From Drosophila persimilis (lineage: Eukaryota > Arthropoda > Insecta > Diptera > Drosophilidae): 64,000 nt of DNA. Shown here one piece after another: positions 21,683 through 32,640 of this stretch. The stretch covers positions 2,480,001-2,544,000 of the forward strand of contig NW_020825317.1 of the NCBI RefSeq assembly GCF_003286085.1, read 5' to 3'. A program made the position numbers and the translations under genes. The notes below the pieces were generated by a model. That model had not been told where the DNA came from. It searched no databases and saw only the letters and a list, made by a program, of their open reading frames with translations. Position 1 is the stretch's first letter, and each line of letters starts with the position of its first letter.

Positions 21683-21805
21683 CAAATAAACAAGGAGGCA
21701 GAGGATCTGCTGTATCCCAAGATCGGGAAGATGGCGTGAGGCATGGGTAGCGTCTACCTGCGCCTCAAAAAGCGCCACCCTGAGGACAAGGACGCGCATA
21801 CCCTT

Positions 21806-22550
21806 GTGAGGAAAAGTATTCCTACTCGAAGGGGGCGATACAGGGTTAAGGGCTAACAGCCGTTATCCGGGGATATCCGGAGGCGGCGAATTCCCGAGGA
21901 GAGCTCTCCCGGACACCCATGATGAGAGGGGAGGACCCCCGGAAAGAGAACAGCGGGATGACCAAATATGGTCATGAGATCACGCCACCAGCCAGGTCCC
22001 ATTGTAAAGCGAGCGGAGAATGAAGAAAACACCGATGGAAAAGTACGGGCACCGCATGGCGGAAAGTGCCGATAGCGCCAGACGGCGTCGGGGGCGCCGA
22101 CGCAGAAGCGAGCCTATAAGAGGAGGGCCGCGGCCAGGAAAAGGGACAGTCAGCGAGCGGAGCTATCGAGTGTGAAGTGAATAGTGAGCAACAAAAGTGA
22201 GACCGAGCAAAGGGCGAAGAGCTTTGGAAAGCGAACACGTTGTGTGGGGATTAAGTCAAGTGAGTCGAGTGAGATCGAACGCGTCAGGCGCCGACTGAGA
22301 GGCGGATTTGGGCTTCGTGCCAAGAATCGCTGGCCCCAGTCATTAGAGCCAGCGGTGCCACGCTTGGAGACGCCTTGGGGGTCCAGGGTGGGTCGCGCTC
22401 ACCAAAAACGCAGAGGAGAACCAACGGTAGAACCAGCACCGGAGTCGGAATAGCGTAAGATAGCTCTAAGATACCAATAAAGCGTAATTGTCATATCAGT
22501 ACAAAACCCAACCCGTGCCTTCTTACTTGTCGTCGGGGCAACATATAAAT
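21806..22550 (+). other. Candidate solo LTR inside LOA copy 1
   Basis: It begins TGTGAGGAAAAG and ends GGGGCAACA (TG...CA). Inside are a TATAAGA at 22,115, an AGTCAGCGAGCGGAGC initiator-like text ~33 bases further, and AATAAA at 22,477 followed by ~70 bases. These are the features and spacing of a Drosophila LTR with U3, R and U5. ORF1-like LINE text lies to its left and LINE text to its right. No clear target duplication was found, and a LINE 5' untranslated region is an alternative. Confidence 0.35.
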
Positions 22551-22559
22551 ATTGTTGCA

Positions 22560-25500
22560 GCGAGCCCACCGACCGCTGAGCCAGCCCAGCTGAATCAGGC
22601 GAAAAAGAACGGTACTGCAGGCAGGCGAGGTGGAAAAGGTCTCGAGTCCATCATGGAGGCCGCCCAGGGTCTTGCGCTTGAAGACGAAGACGAGGAAGAC
22701 GGTGACCTGACGCTAGTAGTCAACCCGTCAGGTGCAAGTGAGCCAGGCCGGACTAAAGTCCTCAAATCACAACCTGTTCTACTTAAAATCGGTAAGCAGG
22801 AACAGAACCGTTGTACTCGTACGACAGGGAATCCATGCTTACCTTATGTCTCATTGCAGCACGGATGACCAGACGGTTGTGATGCTGGAAAGTGAGGAAA
22901 AGCGCCTTCTGGTGGCTTCCTGCTACATGGCTCACGACAGACCCGCACCACCCGACGAATTCAGGAGCCTGGTGACAGAAGGCGGCACCAAAAACTATCA
23001 ACTCATCATCGGGACGGACGCCAATGCCCACCACAATGTGTGGGGAAGCACCGACATCAATGACAGAGGTGAGTCACTCTTAGACTTTATACTAGCAACT
23101 AATCTATATATAGCAAACGTCGGGGAGGAGCACACCTTCGTAGGTCCGACCTCATCCAACGTGCTAGACCTAACACTTGCAACGGGAAACAGTACTACGG
23201 TATCTAGCTGAAGGGTCCTCGAAAGACCCTCCTTCTCAGATCACAAGTACATTCAGTTTAAGTGCGACTTCAAACATTCTTCGAAGGTTATAGTCTATAG
23301 AAACCCCCGGAATACAAACTGGCAAATGTTTAAAAAGACAGTTACTTCGAAGCTCCGGGCTCAGTGAAATCCGCGGAGGACATAGAGAAGTCTCTAGAGA
23401 CCCTATCCAACGAGTTACTGGACGCCTACCACACATCGTGCAAACCCTCGAGGACGAAGAAGAGGTCCAAGCCACTCTGGTGGAGACGGGATCTCTCTCT
23501 TCAAAGGGACAACCTCAAGGAATTCTTTAAGATCGCCAAACAAGCGAACGAAGGGATCGTATATGAGGAATACAGACTCCTACTCAGGAGCTACAAGAAG
23601 GAAATACGTAAAGCACAACGGACCTCGTGGAGGACCTTCTGCTCCAACATCGAGAAAGTACCAGAAACCGCACGGCTACGGAAGCTGCTCTCTAAGCAGC
23701 CTACCATACAAAGCCAATTAAAGCTAGATGACGGACAGTGAACAGAGGGCAGTGATGAAGACCTAACAGCACTAATGGAGGAACATTTCCCTGGTTGCAC
23801 CGAGGTCGCTGATGCCAAAGAGCACCAGGACCTAGCAACCGAGGAACAACACCCCCCAACAGATCTGTTAACCACTAAGCGAATCCACTGGGCACAAGAG
23901 CACCAGGACTTGACGGGGTATACCCAGCCATGATGCAGGTGACCAAAGAGGCGATTACCCCATGACTCTCAGCAATATTCACAGCTTGTATAAGTACTGG
24001 CTATATCCCTATCCAATGGAGAACCTCGACAGTTGTCTTCCTCCCAAAGGCAGGAAAGTGCAGCCATGCGAGTCCCAAGGACTATAGACCGATAAGCCTT
24101 ACCGCCTTTATATTAAAAACACTAGAAAAGCTGCTGGACTTACACATCAGGAATGAGGTAGGGGGGACTGATGTCAACCAACCAGCATGCCTATACTAAA
24201 GGGAAATCGGTGGAGACGGCACTACACTCGGTAGTAACTACTATTGAGAAAGCCCTTAAGCCTAACAGCTTATGCGGACGACATAGGCATACTTATTACG
24301 GGTGTCTGTCCATCAAAGAAGTAGGTCTCAGTATCAGCGGAGACAAGACGGACCTCATCCTCTTTACCAAGAGGTACAAGGTACCAATATGGACCCCCCC
24401 GAAAATTGACCAAACTAGGCTGACTCCAAAATCACAGGTGAAATACCTAGGCACAGTACTGGACAGCAAGCTGGCATGGAGGCCCAATGTAGTGGAAAAG
24501 GTGAAGAAGGCTACCATTGCGCTTTATGCATCCAAGAAGATGCTCAGCAGCACATGGGGCCTGTCACCTGCTGTAATGCACTGGATCTACATCTCGGTGG
24601 TGCGACCAACTCTGCTGTATGGAGCCTTGGTTTGGCGGCAGGCTATTGAAAAGAAGACATACCATAAGCTTATGGAAAAGACTCAGCGACAGGCTCTGCT
24701 CTGTATTACAGGGGCGCTGAGGTCAACCCCAACAAAAGCACTCGAAACTATACTCGAGCTATAACTAAACTATCGACCCCCTGGACATTCACGCTCGCCT
24801 GATTGCGGGAAAGGCAGCACAACGCCTTATAGCATCAGGAAACCTATCCATACAAGGATACGGGCACAGTTCAATTGGCAGGGACAAGACCAGATCAACT
24901 GATTACATGACCCCCCAAACTTGCCTTGACGTCAAAACAACCACCAACCAACTCTGCTGTATGGAGCCTTAGTGTGGCGGCAGGCTATTGAAGAGAAGAC
25001 ATACCATAAGCTATGGAAAAGACTCAGCGACAGGCTCTGCTCTGTATTACAGGGGCGCTGAGGTCAACCCCAACAAAAGCAGGGACCTGAAGACTGGAAA
25101 ATTGGAAGGGACCAAACTGAGCACCTCAATATATACACAGACGGCTCCAAGATGGAAGGAGGAGTAGGAGCGGGCCTATACTGTACAGACCCTGAGATAA
25201 GGCTGTCGTATAAGCTACCGGACCAATGCAGCATATTCCAGGCAGAAGTTTTTGCCATGGGGAAGGCAGCGGAGGTCGCTCTCCTGACAGAACGAGCACA
25301 CGATGCGGTCAACCTATTCGTCGACAGCCAAGCGGCGATAAGATCCATGCAGTCGGCCGCGGTCAGTTCCAGAAGTGTCTTGGCGAGCAGGGAGGCATTA
25401 GACATCCTAAGCACGACAAAGACAGTGCGGATCTATTGGGTTCCCAGCCACTAGGGCATCGAAGGAAACGAAGCGGCGGACGTACTAGCTAAGGAAGGCA

Positions 25501-25978
25501 TCGGGCTGGAGAATAGGAGAACCGAGAACGTGCCTGTCTCCCTTAGAACGCTGCAATGCGATCTAGAGAAGCAGGCTAGAACACAGACTGATAACAGGTG
25601 GAACAGTATCACCACCTGCAAAACCTCGAAGATAATGTGCAAGGAACGCAACGAGAAACTTAGCCACTACCTACTGCACCTACCACGAAAAGACTATAGA
25701 TTGCTAGTGGGAATACTTACAGGTCACTGTCTGGCTGCTGCACATGCAGCTAAGCTAGGCATCACCCACAGAGACAGTTGTAGGAAATGTGATGAACCTG
25801 GGGCTATCGAAACCCTGGAACATCTCATCTGCTACTGTCCGGCTCTCTCAAGGGCAAGGAGGAGATACCTGGGCGTCCCAGTGCTGGCATTAATGGAAGA
25901 TGCCTCCAAAAGGACGCCACAGGAACTACTGGCCTATGCTAAAAACACCTCGATTCTCGGGGACTTTAAAACAACCTA
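22560..25978 (+). pseudogene. LOA ORF1 end and ORF2 (endonuclease, RT, RNase H), multiply broken
   Basis: An acidic ORF1-end-like piece (LALEDEDEEDGDLTLVV) lies at 22,670-22,720. The endonuclease keeps IIGTDANAHHNVWGS (23,005-23,050). The linker at 23,364-23,741 has KPLWWRRDL. The RT is broken: the palm segment before the active site is deleted, and AYADDIGILITG (24,265-24,300) lies in another frame, joined to thumb text (24,300-24,764). A ~130-bp part of the thumb is repeated at 24,950-25,081. RNase H (25,086-25,500) shows IYTDGSKMEGG and FVDSQAAI, with an in-frame TAG at 25,453. The C-terminus has CRKCDEPG...HLICYCP. Confidence 0.78.
24608..25081. repeat. Duplicated ~132-bp segment in LOA copy 1
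   Basis: Positions 24,608-24,740 and 24,950-25,081 are nearly identical (both contain CTGCTGTATGGAGCCTT and GACAGGCTCTGCTCTGTATT), with a one-base deletion and a few substitutions. The second copy replaces part of the region between RT and RNase H. Confidence 0.8.
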
Positions 25979-26026
25979 AACACTCCCGCGACGGTTCATA
26001 CACCTCAAAACGTTCCCCCTCGTTTT

Positions 26027-26702
26027 TTACTAAATTTGTGAAGGTTAGGGGTTCTCCTTCTGTATAGAAAAGATTTGGGAAATTGGAGCAATGTTTTCTT
26101 AACGCTTTCCTTTCCTAGCCGCTTAGATGTTTTGTTTGTATTATTGTTTCGGGGTTGGAGTAATCAGGTGTTTTCCCTCTATTTTCTTCTAGGACTGTAT
26201 TGACTTCTATATAATCTTGTTCATTCTGTTCTTCTTCTATTAGTTGTGAATGAGGCAGAATTTTTGTTGTGTACTTGAAAAATTGTTAACTTCTATATAG
26301 CTTATATCGCCTGAAATGAATAGATTTTCTGAAATTATGGTTGGTTCACATCAGAATGTGCCGTTTTTAACATTAACGGGTGCTTGTACTTGTCCATCGA
26401 AATAAGGGTGAAATCTAAATAATAGAAAAGTATTATGCGTGTAGTCGGAGAACTCTTGGAATATTTCGAGATTGGTTTTTAATTGTAGTTGGTGCGAATT
26501 AAGAACTGCTTTGATCACAACTGGTGTTTGGAGTTGTTGTTGTTTTTGTTTTGGTATGAACTTGGGATGAAATTGACGTAGAGTCATGGGGGGTGATATC
26601 AGCTGGTCGTGCTAAGCTCTGTCCATCCCTATTGTCTGCTGGGCCAGTACTACTCGTATTTCTACTTCTGGTATTTGGAATCAACTTCTTGATATTCGAC
26701 AT
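26027..26702 (-). pseudogene. Gypsy-group gag, N-terminal part
   Basis: The ATG at 26,702 opens MSNIKKLIPNTRSRN, a polar S/T/N-rich N-terminus. A frame change near 26,540 leads to FIPKQKQQQLQTPVV and FLLFRFHPYFDGQVQAPVNV. The downstream part to 26,027 is broken by stops. It is the first part of the gag continued at 21,497 on the far side of the LOA insertion. Confidence 0.6.
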
Positions 26703-26987
26703 TTACTGAGACAGCTATATATTATCTTTTTGATTTGTGTGTGCTTAATCTTACTTATTATTACTTAATATTTATAGTGTGTGTGTGTGTGTGTGTTGGG
26801 ACGTGTGGACGAACTTCCTGCTGTGGTGGAACGTGTGTTTCATAGGTTTGAATCAGTGTATGTTTATCTGTGATAGGGAGATATTATTAGTAACCATTCG
26901 ATAAGAAAATCAGATATCAAACTGTTTGCACTTATTTTGTTTTAAATTTTCACTTTTTATATAAAGGGTGGCCGTTAGTCATAGGGT
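26703..26987 (-). promoter_or_regulatory. Leader and LTR-like promoter of the gypsy-group element
   Basis: On the minus strand the sequence begins TGTAGCACCCTATGACTAAC, has TATATAAAAAG about 32 bases in, and leads to the gag ATG at 26,702. A (GT)n microsatellite (26,778-26,800) lies within it. It resembles a 5' LTR/leader that lacks a clear primer-binding site. Confidence 0.4.
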
Positions 26988-27433
26988 GCTACAGGGGGAT
27001 AAACGGATGGCGGGTCGGCTCGCACAACTGTAAACTCGGAATGAGGCGCAGCCACTCCGGAACACCCGGTGCCTGCGTCCCACACCCAGGGTACTGAGGG
27101 TTGCGAGCGAACCGTCACCCGACGTAACTGTACACACCGGTGGAAGTGCGACTATACTCTCCTCGTGAAGGCGGCTGGTAACAGGTTCTGGCACGGTCAT
27201 GTCTCTGCCAGGATGATGGCGAATGGTAGTCGAGCGGAGAGAAGAAAACTCTCAGTGAAATTACCCCAATCCAAGGTGACACTGTTATATGCCGAGGGAT
27301 GCATGGCGGAGGGGGTGCTCGGTCGATAATATGCGGACTCTGGATACCTGCCGATCTCCAGTTTAAATTAGGCTTCCCGGGGTAAGCGGGTTATGCCTCG
27401 GGTGACCAACCCCTGGCACTCGTGGGAACAACT

Positions 27434-28776
27434 ATGAAAAACTACAAAAATATAAGATACAACAACACCGCAAAGGAGCTCGGTACTCCTTTTAAAGTAC
27501 CGGAGGGACAAGACCATCCCTCTAAATCAACGCCTGGGAAACCAGGTCTAAAGAAGACGGGGAAACAGACTCAGACGGTCTACTGTCTTCAAGCAGCAGC
27601 CGCAGCGAGGGGGGGGCCGAAAAGCCAATCGGGTCCTACCAAGTCGGGTGGCTGCTAAGCAGAGCGAAATCGCGTCTGGTAAGCGCTTCGGGACCGAAGA
27701 ACCCAAGGATGCCCCGACAGGTAGCGTCCCTGCACAACGGGGAGGAAAGACATCGTACCAGGACAAGAGACGGGCGGCTTTCATCCTGGCCAACGAGGAC
27801 CCCAACTACAGGTCGTCAGCCGAAGGAAAGGAGCAGAGGCTGTGGGCCTCCTCAATCCTGCCACATTTCCAGCCAGCCAAAGCCGGAAAGGGCGCAGCCA
27901 AGGCCCTCAAGCGGCAACGCTCAGCGGAGGATCCCGCTAGTCAGCCAGGCCAAGCTAAACGGGTGGAAACCCACCTCACGAACCGATCGCTCGCTGAGGT
28001 GGCGAGGGGAAAGACCCTAATCGGTGTCCTTGACAGGGGCGCTGAGGACGGCCATGGCCCTCGCGATAAGTGGCACCTGGTGGAGAACGAGCTCCAGGTC
28101 CAGTTCCTACAGGAACTGGAGGCGAACGGCGGACCACCGCCAAAGTGTGACGACGCAGGGTGGCATCAAGGCAAGGTGAAAGCCATCGCCTGCCAAGACT
28201 CTCTCTCTGCGGCCCTTTACATGAAGGCGGTGGGTGCTCTCAAAGAGTTTTATCAAGGGGCGACTCTGGAGGCCGTGAGATGGGAGGATGTCCCTAGCCG
28301 TTCGAGAGCCAGAGCATGGGTCTCGGCTAAACCTGCAGAGCCAGAGCAAATCCTCAGGTTACTGCAGGTCAGCAACCCCCCCAACCTCCTCGCCCTTAAT
28401 GAGGAGTCGTTAGAGATCCTCGCAAAGACGGACGGTGTGGTTGAGTACGGTTACAAAAAAGGTAACCATAACCACCTACAAGTCCGAACGCAAGGGCAGG
28501 CAAGCGGAGATCGAGCCAGACCCGGAGCTGCCGGAGATCCCGAAAGAGAGGGCCTCGCGTGAAGAGGACAACCCGTCGTCGGATGCGGCGTCCATAATGT
28601 CGGACGACATCTTGGATGATTACGCGTTCGATGAGAGCGACCTAGCCAGGGGTCTCAGCCACATCGTTGTCGGGGAGGAGCTGGAGTCCCCCGACAGCGA
28701 TCTAGAAACTACAGTGGTGGAGGTTAGCCTCAGGAATGTCATTGACGCTCCTGCAAATAAACCTCCACCATTGTAA
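27434..28776 (+). pseudogene. LOA ORF1 with DUF4780-like domain, frameshifted
   Basis: Start at 27,434 (MKNYKNIRYNNTAKEL). The frame shifts at or near a run of eight Gs (27,609-27,616), and the main part continues from 27,648 to about 28,460. The central region from TLIGVLDRGAEDG to the LLQVSNPP text matches, by eye, the DUF4780 region known from Drosophila LOA/R1-type ORF1 proteins. It aligns well with copy 3. The last third shifts frame again near 28,435 and ends with an acidic tail and VIDAPANKPPPL. ORF1 is thought to bind element RNA. Confidence 0.7.
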
Positions 28777-30900
28777 GGCAGCATGCGCTGCTCTACTTCT
28801 TCACCGACGCCTGCCATAAGGCGCTCGATAAAGCCAGCCCTCTGGCAAGAACAGAGGCCGGAGGAAACCTGAATGGTGAAATCCGAATTTGGGGGAACTC
28901 CGGAAAGCCTCCCGGAGACTCTTCAATAAAGCTAAGGCTGAAAACATTGAGCAAAACTGGGCCGAGTACAAGGCCAGTCTGTCAACCTACAAAAAAGAAC
29001 TTAGGAAAGCCAAACTCGCCTCCTGGCGTAAGTTCTGCAGCGAAATCTAGAACAATTCAGAGGCCTCGCGCTTGCGCAGAGTTCTCGACACACCCACCCT
29101 GGGCTACTTGAAGAACGCCGACCAGTCGTGGACTACGTCCAGCGATGAGTCGCTAAATCTTCTCCTAAATACTCACTTCCCTGGCTGCGATGAAAACAGA
29201 CCCAACTACTTCGCGCCTCCTTCTATCGTCTCAAATTCCATCCTGAGCCTGCTAAGCCCGGAGAACATTTCCTGGGCGATCAGAAGCTTTAAACCTTACA
29301 AGTCTGCGGGGCCAGACGGCATTTACCCTGCCCAACTTATTCACGCGGGACATAAAGCCATTAACTGGCTCAAAATAATTTACGAGGGAATTTTCTCCCA
29401 CGGGTGCATCCCTGACACCTGGCTTCAGACCAATGTCGTATTCATACCCAAGGCAGGCAAGCCCTCGCACACTGCCCCAAAAGATTTCAGACCCATTAGT
29501 CTATCGTCATTTCTTCACGGCGTGTATTTCGCCCAGTCTGATCTCAGACTCCCAGCATGCCTATCGGAAGGGAAGATCCACCGAAACGGCCCTACACTCG
29601 ATCACATCGATCATCGAAGCGTCCCTTAACGTTAACGATTACACCCTGATAGCCTTCCTCGACATTGAAGGCGCCATTAATAATATCCTTCCGACCGCCA
29701 TCACGGGCCATCACTGACGGATCTGGGGGTTGACTCCCGGACGGTGAGCCTGATCGATCAGATGCTACAATGTAGGACGGTTTGTCAGATTTTTCAGCAG
29801 AGGCACACCGCAGGGCGGAGTCCTCTCGCCCCTCCTATGGAACGTGGCAGTGAACGCAGTGCTGCGGGAGATAGAGGGGGGTGGCTACCGTGTGGTGGCG
29901 TATGCGGACGATGTTGCTATAGCACTCTCCGGAAAATTTCCGCAGACGTTGTGTGAGTGCATGACAAGTACTCTCACGAAAATGTCGAAATGGGCAGACA
30001 AATGCGGGTTAGGCGTCAACCCGTCTAAAACGGAACTGGTGCTTTTCACTAGGAAGTACAAAGTTCCGGCACTGATTCCCCCAAGACTATGTGGGGAAAC
30101 GCTAGTCTTCAGCAACAACGCCAAGTATCTTGGCCTAATCCTCGATAGAAAGCTCGAGGAACTCAGCAGAGTTCAACGCATGGCAGAGCTATGCATAACT
30201 GGCGGGCTACGCACTACTCCAGGGGAAGCCCTGGATACCGTGCTGAACTTCCTCCCCGTAGATCTCATGGGTGGCAACACTTTCTGCCCTTAGAATGAGA
30301 GAAGCCAAACTGTGGAAAGCATCATTGGTTGGGCACTCGGGAATCCTGATGAGACTCCCGCATTTACCAGAGAGGACAGATTACTGTATCCCTAGTGATC
30401 ACCTCTTGACGCCTTTCCAGTTATCAATCCCACTTAGGGAGGGCTGCAAATGACCTGCAAATGTGGTTAACTTTTACATTGATGGCTCAAAGTTAGACGG
30501 CCGCGTGGGAGGCGGAGTCTACTGCAGCGAACTGAACATCAGTCATTGCTTCAAGCTCCCGGATCACTGTAGTCTGTTCCAAGCGGAGGTTGCAGCCATC
30601 AAGGAGGCCATTTCTATCGTCTCCAAACTACTTCTATTGGAGGTTGCAGTAGACCGTTTCCTGTAATGACTCAAGATGGATATGGCCATATCAATCGAAG
30701 AAGCGCTCAGCAGAGCTGTATAGACTCAGCAGAGCACAGTCTGTTGTAGTTACTCGAGCTATTACGGGACACTGGCAGATCAGCACTCATGCCTCTAGAC
30801 TGTCAATCCCTCATAGCGACTTCTGCAGGAGTTGTCGCGACGAGGAAGAGGAGGAATCGTCGTCTTCGTATTCTCGGGGCCGCTTTCCTCACGGACATTT
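28736..30900 (+). pseudogene. LOA ORF2 without endonuclease; broken RT and RNase H
   Basis: The ATG at 28,736 overlaps the end of ORF1 by 41 nt, exactly as in copy 3. After TLLQINLHHCKAAC the endonuclease is lost. The linker contains KKELRKAKLASWRKFCSEI and then a stop (29,048). The RT pieces include FKPYKSAGPDGIYPAQL (29,290), VVFIPKAGKPSH (29,440), FLDIEGAINN and VVAYADDVAIALSG (29,890), in several frames. RNase H (30,463-30,666) begins FYIDGSKLDGRVGGG but is truncated. Confidence 0.78.
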
Positions 30901-30907
30901 CGGACCT

Positions 30908-31485
30908 GTTGGGGTATGTTAGATTTGTGGTAAAAGTGGATGTGTGTAACATCCAGAAGAAATCGTTTCCGACCCCAAGTATGTATATTTTGATCAGCAT
31001 CAATAGCCGAGTCGATTGAGCCCTGTCTGTCTGTCCGTCCGTCCGTCCGTCTGTCCGTCCCAATCAGCGCCTAGTGCTCAAAGCCTATAAGAGCTAGAGC
31101 AGCGACATTTTATATCCGGACTTCTGTGATATGTCACTGTTACAAGAATATTTCAAAACTTTTCCCCGCCCACTTCCGCCCGCACAAAGGGCGAACATCT
31201 GTGGCATCCACAAGATACGGAAAAATAGAAAACGCAGAATCGTAGAGGATGACCATATCTGGATCAAATCCGATCATTTTTGTAGCCAAATGGAACAAAT
31301 CTATTTGCAGTGGCTACGCAGCGCCCGACGATACGCTCAGACTGATTTTCTGTCTCTCTCGCACGCACTCTTTGTCGTGTCGTTTAATATTCGCGGCGTC
31401 TGCCGGAGGAGAGCCACACTGACTAAGTATCGGGTATAAATGTAGAGTTGCGGTGTCCTCAGCAACTCACAACGTTCCCCTCGTT
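30908..31485 (+). mobile_element. DINE-1 copy E, 5'-truncated and internally deleted
   Basis: It begins at TGGGGTATGTTAGATTTGTGG (the first ~20 bases of the family are missing) and ends with the hairpin GTTGCGGTGTCCTCAGCAAC and CTCACAACGTTCCCCTCG. About half of the usual length is absent in the middle. It lies between the LOA copy 2 remnant and the LTR of the next retroelement. Confidence 0.85.
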
Positions 31486-31493
31486 ATTTCTTT

Positions 31494-31759
31494 GTTACCA
31501 TTTTCTTGATGGCACTTATAGTTTGTACAGTTTGTATATTTTCAACGGTACAATTATTTAGTGTTTTCTCCCGACTTTTAATCAACTTTTCGCTTCTGCT
31601 TCCAAAAACCGACTCCCATATCGATAACCCCTTATCGGTTAGGTCTTTTAAACATCGGTTAAGTCTGGTTATATCGGTTAGGTCTTATCGATGGTATCTT
31701 AAGTTCAAATGTTAATTTAGATGGGATAGTGTTAACTGATTGATACACTGTCCTTTACA
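31494..31759 (-). repeat. Candidate 3' LTR of the nested host element
   Basis: On the minus strand it begins TGTAAAGGACAG right after the purine-rich GGGCAGGAGGGCCGAA tract and the end of pol (EDGQEGRM then stop). The proposed end is GGTAACA at 31,494. Inside, ATCGGTTARGTCT occurs three times (31,634; 31,654; 31,673). No matching 5' LTR was found at 52,824. Confidence 0.5.
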
Positions 31760-31829
31760 TTCGGCCCTCCTGCCCATCTTCATCTATCCCAGATGATAAT
31801 ATATCATCGTTCTCTGAGACAAAACGCCA

Positions 31830-32640
31830 TAGCTTCATATTGTCACTGCTCGTTGCGGTGATGTTTTGCCCCTCGACTTAAGCCACATTTCTGACGTCGT
31901 TCGACCGTTCCGCTTTACCTTGGCGATTTCATTTGGGCCTAGATACTCTCTGGCCAACTTGCGTCCTGCGACGAACCGCGTCCTTTTGATCGCGACCATG
32001 TCTCCCAGTCTGTAGTCGTGCTCAGCTCGTCGTTTTTTATCATAATTGCGCTTATATACCTCTTGCGCCTTCTAAATGCACCTCCAATATACGACTTTCA
32101 GCTTGTCTGTGCATCTTTGTCCCAAACATGACCTCGAATGGCGACGACTTCAATGTAGAATGCACATGCGAATTAATCGCCTTCTGGACCTGTGGCACAT
32201 GCTTATACCACTTCGTTGACTCCTGAGCTGAGAGCTTTGCGATGATACCCAAAATTGAACGGTTCACCCTCTCAATCTGATCGTTGCCTCTTGCCACGCC
32301 AGTCGTTGCACACACATGCTCGACTTTGTTCTCGTCGAGAAACTCGCTGAATTCGTTGGTTGTAAACGCTGCTCCTCTGTCGCTGACTATGCGCTTGGGA
32401 AAACCAAACACAAATGACCAGTCACTCAGCCTCTTCACAACTTCTTCGTGTCCTGTTGACTTAGTTGGGAAAAGCCATACAAACTTGGAAAAACTCAGCT
32501 ACCACATCAAAAATGTATTTGTATTGCTTGGCTGTCGCATCCATTGGTCCCATCCATTGGTCAACATGCAGCGTGTGTAGTGGTGTGTCACCCTTGTCAA
32601 TGCAATGAAGATAGCCTTCTTGTTTGCCAAACTTTTAGCT
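31830..32640 (-). pseudogene. Integrase core and GPY/F-type C-terminal domain
   Basis: Minus-strand pieces: VDQWMGPMDATAKQY (first catalytic D, ~32,560) in one frame, then a stop near 32,460. RIVSDRGAAFTTNEF (second D) and NDQIERVNRSILG (catalytic E) lie in 32,438-32,052. YRLGDMVAIKRTRF followed by REYLGPNEIAKV (31,910-32,010) is the GPY/F-type domain. A tail ends at a stop at about 31,835. The D,D,E triad is readable but frames are broken at ~32,460 and ~32,060. Confidence 0.75.

Larger units (their letters stand above)
21498..26026 (+). mobile_element. LOA-clade LINE, copy 1 (degenerate)
   Basis: Plus-strand remnants run from an ORF1-like piece (21,515-21,800) through endonuclease, linker, RT, RNase H and the C-terminal cysteine motif (25,978). 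Endonuclease, RT, RNase H and a terminal C-x2-C...H-x4-C motif together identify the LOA clade (Bilbo, TRIM, Loa). It is inserted in the gypsy-group gag. The right edge carries a short DINE-1 3' terminus (26,008-26,026, AAAACGTTCCCCCTCG), so a DINE-1 once lay there or the ends recombined. Confidence 0.78.
20286..26987 (-). mobile_element. Gypsy-group (17.6/297-like) retroelement, minus strand, split by a LOA LINE
   Basis: The minus-strand order from right to left is leader/LTR-like promoter (26,703-26,987), N-terminal gag (26,027-26,702), an inserted LOA LINE (about 21,498-26,026), then the rest of gag and the start of protease (21,497-20,286). RT, RNase H and integrase are missing at the left end. 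The EPMDVD motif near the end of Gag and ILIDTGSNRNYI in the protease are typical of the 17.6/297/gypsy group. Its right edge borders the 5' end of LOA copy 2. Confidence 0.72.
26988..30907 (+). mobile_element. LOA-clade LINE, copy 2, 5' end present, endonuclease deleted
   Basis: It has a GC-rich 5' untranslated region (26,988-27,433), ORF1 (27,434-28,776), and ORF2 starting at 28,736. Most of the endonuclease is missing: the frame jumps from LQINLHHCKAA directly to linker text at ~28,870. RT and a shortened RNase H follow, with many breaks. The 3' end is replaced by the DINE-1 at 30,908. Similarity to copy 3 (45,373-50,011) in both ORFs shows the same family. Confidence 0.82.
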
